Assembly (NCBI GenBank): GCA_900543585.1
Contig: UQRP01000010.1
Location: forward strand, 1-64,000
Length of the DNA stretch: 64,000 nucleotides
Source: an uncultured Prevotella sp.
Lineage (GTDB): Bacteria; Bacteroidota; Bacteroidia; Bacteroidales; Bacteroidaceae
Direction: 5' to 3'
Positions 61,301 through 64,000 of this stretch are shown piece after piece (position 1 is the stretch's first letter; each line of letters starts with the position of its first letter). The notes beneath the pieces are model-generated. The model had not been told where the DNA came from. It saw nothing but the letters and a program-made list of their open reading frames with translations, and ran no database searches. Made by a program: the position numbers and the translations under genes.

Positions 61301-61459
61301 GTTGGCAGTGATGGTGGCGCCCATGACTGGCTCGCCGGTAGCATCCTTCACCTGTCCCTTGATGGCACCTGATTGTGCCCAGGAACTTGCCGCCAAGAGC
61401 AGACCTCCCGTGAGGGTCAGCATCCTGCGAGGCATTCTAAATTTTACCTGCTTCATCAT
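58400..61459 (-). CDS. susC: SusC-like TonB-dependent transporter (starch locus)
   Basis: Outer-membrane malto-oligosaccharide importer, 1019 residues. The signal peptide (RRMLTLTGGLLLAASSWAQ) precedes a carboxypeptidase-regulatory-like domain (AIKGQVKDATGEPVMGATITANG), a TonB-box-like LNDVVVIGYG, the plug and a barrel ending SFILGLSLNF. Two adjacent ATGs (61459, 61456) are equally plausible starts. It is the first gene of susC-susD-susE-susF-like, with the amylase following after a 870-base gap. The promoter region is shared with a divergent tyrosine recombinase gene. Confidence 0.92.
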   Translation of the reverse strand: MMKQVKFRMPRRMLTLTGGLLLAASSWAQSGAIKGQVKDATGEPVMGATITANGKAVGITDMDGNYSINVAPGTKLTFTYLGMTPQTVTAGDNMVITLKADEKTLNDVVVIGYGVAKKTDLTGSVTALTPDSKNKGLVVNAQDMLEGKVAGVNVTNAGGTPGGGATIRIRGGASLNASNDPLIVIDGVAMDNNGVKGLSNPLSMVNPQDIESFSVLKDASATAIYGSRGSNGVIIITTKKGHGGTKVSYNGSATVSMKRKTLDVMDGDEYRSFIADRFGEESDAYKSLGTANTDWQDEIYRTAYSQDHAVTVSGTIGKVLPYRVSGGYTDQQGILKTSDFKRFTGSLNLSPTLLDEHLKLNVNVKGMWAKSRYANTSAVSAALYMDPTHSVNDDTFTGHENFSNYFAWVNSTLLTNPTWYQQNTNAPENPVALLNLKHDAAISRDLIMSGDVDYKIHGFEDLHLHASGGIDIAYGNQTTDIDPTSPEASFYGSHSFDRILKRNYQGSVYALYTHDFNDKAQNHFDIMGGAEESHYWRNEHSRALTYNDAYNGTYSSIHTDTGVDYDGDGVKDPYHYKTENYLVSYFGRANWSLMDRYFLTATFRADGSSRFKDHWGYFPSTAFMWKMKDENKLRDIKWLTDLKLRLGWGQTGQQEGIADYGYIANYTMNSGDGSYYNVVGNGNLARPNAYNPNLTWETTTTYNIGLDWAVLNRRLSGSFDWYFRKTTDLINTVSVPAGSNFRNTVTSNIGDMTNTGFEAAIKWIALDTKDWHWTLDYNFTYNHNKITKLMSDEDGYYVATGGISSGTGNTCQAQAVGHTANSFYVYQQAYDKNGNAIEGAVVDRNGDGQITSADRYFYKSPTAPVTMGLSSRLEYKNWDLGMTFRASIGNYVFNDIAAGMANVSNSAIFQNVSGYFLQNRLVSAVKDNWASYGVTSVLSDRWVQNASFLKCDNITLGYSFDGLFRGDSYKGIGGRVYGSVSNVFTITNYDGVDPEVYGGIDNNVYPRPISFILGLSLNF

Positions 61460-61613
61460 TTGCTTTTAAATTAAGATTGGTATGTTGTTTATTTTTAGTC
61501 TTATTATAATATGTGTACCTCGCGCCATCCCGTGGCGTTGTGGCTGCTTGGCTTAGGTTCCTAGTGTTCATAGTTTTTTGGGTTGCATAGCAGTCTTAGG
61601 CTACATCTGTGTG

Positions 61614-61621
61614 CAAAAGTA
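61614..61621 (-). promoter_or_regulatory. -7 box for the Sus operon
   Basis: TACTTTTG on the minus strand, about 155 bases before the susC start, giving a leader of roughly 145 bases. No inverted repeats that would make this promoter invertible were found. Confidence 0.5.
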
Positions 61622-61664
61622 GTTTCTTTAACTTATATTTGTCGTTTTTTTCCGGCAAAGAACC

Positions 61665-61672
61665 TACCTTTG
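61665..61672 (+). promoter_or_regulatory. -7 box for the tyrosine recombinase gene
   Basis: TACCTTTG, 38 bases before the ATG at 61711. Confidence 0.6.
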
Positions 61673-61710
61673 TAATCTGACGTTATCTACTGAATAATAG
61701 GCTATTAACT

Positions 61711-62949
61711 ATGAAGGGAGACAAAGAAGAAGGAGACCTGCCTATCACGCTCCTCAATTATTACAGTATGTGGATGGAAGACTTCGAACGCCTCGTGGCC
61801 GGAGGGTTGAGAGCTGTGAGCACGCTAAGAAAGCATAGCGTAATTTATAAGCAAATTTCGCATTTCTTGAGGGAAACCCTGAACATTGCTGATATCAATC
61901 TTACAGACATCAAACCCTCGTTCATCGTCGATTTCCATCTCTATCTGAAACAAACCTGCCACCTGGCCCACAACACCATCTGGAACTATCTCACGCCCTT
62001 GCAGATGCTCCTGCACCGGGCACACCAGCAAGGAATCATCGACAGCTATCCCTTTGCCGACTATCATAACCGCATGGAGGATACCGACCGTAACTTCCTG
62101 ACGCGTGAGGAGCTCGAGCAGCTGACGGTGTTTCCTTTCGGCAACAACCGCAAGCGGGCTTTCTTGCGCGACCTCTTCGTCTTCTGCTGCTACACGGGAC
62201 TGGCTTACATCGACCTCAAGCAGTTGCAGAAGGACAATATTGTCTGCAACCCCATCGACAACCAGTTGTGGATACATACCCACCGGCGGAAGACGGGGAC
62301 GGAAGTCAACGTCAAGCTGCTGCCCGTGCCTTTGGAGATTCTCCAAAGGCAGGCTACCGACGCTAATAATAAATATGTGTTTGAGGTGCCATCCTTAGCG
62401 GCCTGTAACAAGATGCTCGGCACCATCGCTAAGAAATGTAATCTGAAGAAGCATATCACGTGGCATGTGGCGCGCCATACCATGGCTACCGTCATCTGCC
62501 TGTCCAACAACGTGCCCATAGAAGTCGTGGGCAAACTCCTGGGCCATAAGAATATCCGCAGCACGCAAATCTATGCAAAGATAACGAAGGCGAAGCTCTG
62601 TCAGGAGATGGATACGCTGCGCGAGCGCCTTGCCCCACAACGGCAGTCACCCCCGCTCGCATCTGCCATCTCTTCGTCGTTCGTATCGTCATCCCCATCC
62701 TCCGTTACGGCAACTTCAATCTCATCAGACTCTCTCGGCCGTATGACGCGTATGACGACGGAGCGCATGGCCTCGCTGCTCCATGCACCGCTGCGATCTG
62801 TAGAGATGGCTATCATGGAGCTCACGGGGAATGCCGATGCCACGGTGCGCTATGCCTTGGATACAGTCTTGGCAGTAGCCCTCGTCCTCAACACGCCCGA
62901 GGCGAAAGCGTTCATCACCGCAACGATGAAAAATATGAGAAGCGAGTAA
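61711..62949 (+). CDS. Tyrosine recombinase lacking the first conserved Arg, with C-terminal extension
   Basis: Site-specific recombinase of the Bacteroidota integrase type, 412 residues. A SAM-like core-binding domain (about residues 10-110) precedes the catalytic domain. Visible catalytic residues are Lys194 in HRRKTG, His252 and Arg255 in WHVARHTMAT, His279 in LLGHKN and Tyr288 in STQIYAKI. The first Arg, usually in TGLR, is replaced: the motif reads YTGLAYIDL. The same loss is reported for the CTnDOT integrase, so activity is possible. After about residue 312 there is a Ser-rich linker and a ~70-residue domain I do not recognise (MASLLHAPLRSVEMAIMELTG). No att site, excisionase or element cargo was seen. 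Confidence 0.87.
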   Translation: MKGDKEEGDLPITLLNYYSMWMEDFERLVAGGLRAVSTLRKHSVIYKQISHFLRETLNIADINLTDIKPSFIVDFHLYLKQTCHLAHNTIWNYLTPLQMLLHRAHQQGIIDSYPFADYHNRMEDTDRNFLTREELEQLTVFPFGNNRKRAFLRDLFVFCCYTGLAYIDLKQLQKDNIVCNPIDNQLWIHTHRRKTGTEVNVKLLPVPLEILQRQATDANNKYVFEVPSLAACNKMLGTIAKKCNLKKHITWHVARHTMATVICLSNNVPIEVVGKLLGHKNIRSTQIYAKITKAKLCQEMDTLRERLAPQRQSPPLASAISSSFVSSSPSSVTATSISSDSLGRMTRMTTERMASLLHAPLRSVEMAIMELTGNADATVRYALDTVLAVALVLNTPEAKAFITATMKNMRSE

Positions 62950-62992
62950 TAACTGTTTAACGTAACTCTCCTTTGCGCGCTTTGCAAGAGAT

Positions 62993-63098
62993 AATCTGTG
63001 GAAATCTGTGAGTTCTGTGTGAACTTCTCACGGAGTTTCTTTCTCACCGAGTTTTTCGAGTTTTTATTTCTCACAGATTTCACAGATTACACAGATTT
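62993..63098. repeat. Inverted CACAGATT-type repeat cluster
   Basis: AATCTGTGGAAATCTGTGAG at 62993 and the inverted run CACAGATTTCACAGATTAC with one more unit (63072-63098) flank a short AT-rich centre. Preceding bases (CTTTGCGCGCTTTGCAAGAG) belong to the GCGCAAAG repeat type. No gene is seen between 62950 and 63164. Confidence 0.55.
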
Positions 63099-63164
63099 AA
63101 TAACGCGGACAGCGGCCTTTTCAGAAGCATTATGCTCCTTCTTTGCGTGAGAGACCGCTTTCAC

Positions 63165-63314
63165 CTACCTTCTAAACTTTCTCCTCAGCCACATGGCGAA
63201 GAAGCGGTCGTAGACGTGATAGTCTGAGGGGGAATGGTAGATGAGCTCTCTGTCGCAGAAATATGCTGGGCTCTCATAGCCATAGACTAAGAAGGGATTT
63301 GCGAGGTGCTTCAT
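63165..63314 (-). pseudogene. AAA ATPase gene reduced to its two ends
   Basis: The 49-codon frame starts MKHLANPFLVYGYESPAYFC-DRE, which matches from memory the N-terminus of a common Bacteroidota AAA ATPase family (NPF.VYGY..PEYFCDRE, normally followed soon by the P-loop). It then jumps to YHVYDRFFAMWLRRKF, similar to the far C-terminus of the same family. The P-loop and everything between are missing, and the frame is kept. I read it as an in-frame internal deletion. The family match is from memory. Confidence 0.55.
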
Positions 63315-63445
63315 ACTTATAAGATGTATTATAGCAATTACGTAATTGTCGTTACGAACTTTCCGTAACGTAAAGTTCGTAAAAACGGGGCGACGTACCA
63401 AGAAAACCGAAAAGAAATTGCTGCCTTTTAGCTTTATTTATCATC

Positions 63446-63476
63446 TCTCGCTAAGGCGCAAAGGACGCAAAGAGAA
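63446..63476. repeat. Dispersed CTCGCTAAGGCGC-type repeat
   Basis: CTCGCTAAGGCGCAAAGG followed by ACGCAAAGAGAAG, related to 54283-54317. The stretch 63315-63551 has no supported gene. Confidence 0.5.
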
Positions 63477-63551
63477 GGCCACCGGCATGCAATGGAAATA
63501 TCTTCTATGGTTACAGATCCTTAATTGGTTGGGGCGTGGTTAAATAGTTTT

Positions 63552-63691
63552 ATAACCAAAACCAGGAAAACCGCTTTGTGTCAGCGCCAAGGGCTTAGGC
63601 AGATTCTCCTTCGTCGAATCTTGGCGCTGACACAAAGAAAACCTTTAAAACAGGCTGGCGCGGTTCGTTGTTTTTCCCTGATTTTGGTTGT
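63552..63691. repeat. Nested inverted repeats beside the CRISPR array
   Basis: Inner arms CTTTGTGTCAGCGCCAAG (63574-63591) and its exact inverse (63620-63637) are 18 bases with a 28-base loop. Outer arms ATAACCAAAACCAGG (63552-63566) and CCTGATTTTGGTTGT (63677-63691) pair imperfectly. The structure ends 40 bases before the first CRISPR repeat, on the predicted trailer side. Confidence 0.8.
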
Positions 63692-63731
63692 CGTCATTTT
63701 GGGCCTATTGTCTTTTCGTGATTTTGGTAAT

Positions 63732-64000
63732 GTTTCAATCCACGCGCCCACGTGGGGCGCGACCCACGGCGAAGATGCCGAGGAAGGCGCCGATGCAGTT
63801 TCAATCCACGCGCCCACGTGGGGCGCGACTTGGAGCACAACGTGGACTATTACCAATTTGTAGTTTCAATCCACGCGCCCACGTGGGGCGCGACCCCCCA
63901 CACTCCGATTTTGGCCTTAAGGCCTACAAGGTTTCAATCCACGCGCCCACGTGGGGCGCGACGTTAGTCCATGATGACTGTCTTCATGCTATGGGTTTCA
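63732..64000 (-). CRISPR. CRISPR array, type I-C-like repeats, cut by the window edge
   Basis: Four identical 32-base repeats (GTTTCAATCC to GGGGCGCGAC) lie at 63732-63763, 63798-63829, 63863-63894 and 63931-63962, and a fifth begins at 63995. Spacers are 34, 33, 36 and 32 bases and all different. The repeat's inverse ends in GGATTGAAAC and holds a GC-rich palindrome, as in type I-C repeats, so crRNA is expected from the minus strand, with leader and newest spacers beyond the right edge. The left end would be the old trailer end, yet its last repeat is not degenerate. No cas gene is in the window. Short open frames across the array are artefacts. Confidence 0.95.

Noticed and set aside
61460..61710. 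An invertible promoter for the starch susC controlled by the adjacent recombinase
   Set aside because: I searched the intergenic region by eye for paired inverted repeats flanking the promoter and found none of useful length.
63525..63967. Open frames of 71-112 codons at the right end
   Set aside because: They read through CRISPR repeats and spacers; the repeated Pro-Thr-Trp-Gly-Ala pattern is the repeat itself.
1..64000. tRNA or rRNA genes
   Set aside because: No cloverleaf with a GTTC-type T-loop and no rRNA-like conserved stretch was recognised by eye; a covariance-model scan was not possible.

Overview
The window reads as chromosome of a gut or rumen Bacteroidota, most likely Prevotellaceae. 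It has three SusC/SusD pairs with lipoprotein partners, promoters with the Bacteroidota -7 box (TAnnTTTG), few Shine-Dalgarno sequences, Prevotella-style short C-terminal tails on secreted glycosidases, and many short intergenic repeats. All calls come from reading the sequence; no database search was run.

Region 1 (58-18211, + strand) is a mannan utilisation locus: SusC, SusD and a TIG-domain glycan-binding lipoprotein, GH36 alpha-galactosidase, a GH3 gene gutted by an internal deletion, a SASA-type esterase, an AraC regulator, GH26 beta-mannanase, GH130 mannosylglucose phosphorylase, a GPH-type sugar symporter, a mannobiose/cellobiose 2-epimerase and mannose-6-phosphate isomerase. Together they describe capture, side-chain removal, cleavage to mannobiose, import, epimerisation to mannosylglucose and phosphorolysis to mannose-1-phosphate plus glucose.

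Region 2 (18297-27016) holds a frameshifted guanine deaminase, an O6-alkylguanine-DNA methyltransferase overlapping a large Dna2-like nuclease-helicase gene, and an RND efflux pair. Region 3 (27521-35865) has a GH2 beta-galactosidase divergent from a second SusC/SusD pair. Region 4 (36030-49339) is mostly housekeeping: SMUBP2/IGHMBP2-like helicase, MATE exporter, argS, RNase H, RluA-type pseudouridine synthase, AspT-like transporter, pyridoxamine kinase, manC, greA, HIT hydrolase and a beta-barrel protein.

Region 5 (49526-61459, - strand) carries a GH53 endo-galactanase and a starch (Sus) locus: SusC, SusD, SusE, a SusF-like lipoprotein and a GH13 amylase. Region 6 (61711-64000) has an orphan tyrosine recombinase, a shrunken ATPase gene, nested inverted repeats and the start of a CRISPR array with type I-C-like repeats that runs off the right edge; no cas genes are in the window.

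The most unusual material is between the genes: (i) arrays of an exact 22-bp-period double palindrome at three places, one directly after a relic resembling the C-terminus of a REP-associated transposase; (ii) heptamer (GGTGTTA)n tracts with a conserved boundary that supply the stop codons of three unrelated genes; (iii) a 578-bp non-coding element bounded by perfect 29-bp inverted repeats; (iv) genes reduced by internal deletions that appear to keep both ends. No intact transposase and no tRNA or rRNA gene was recognised.
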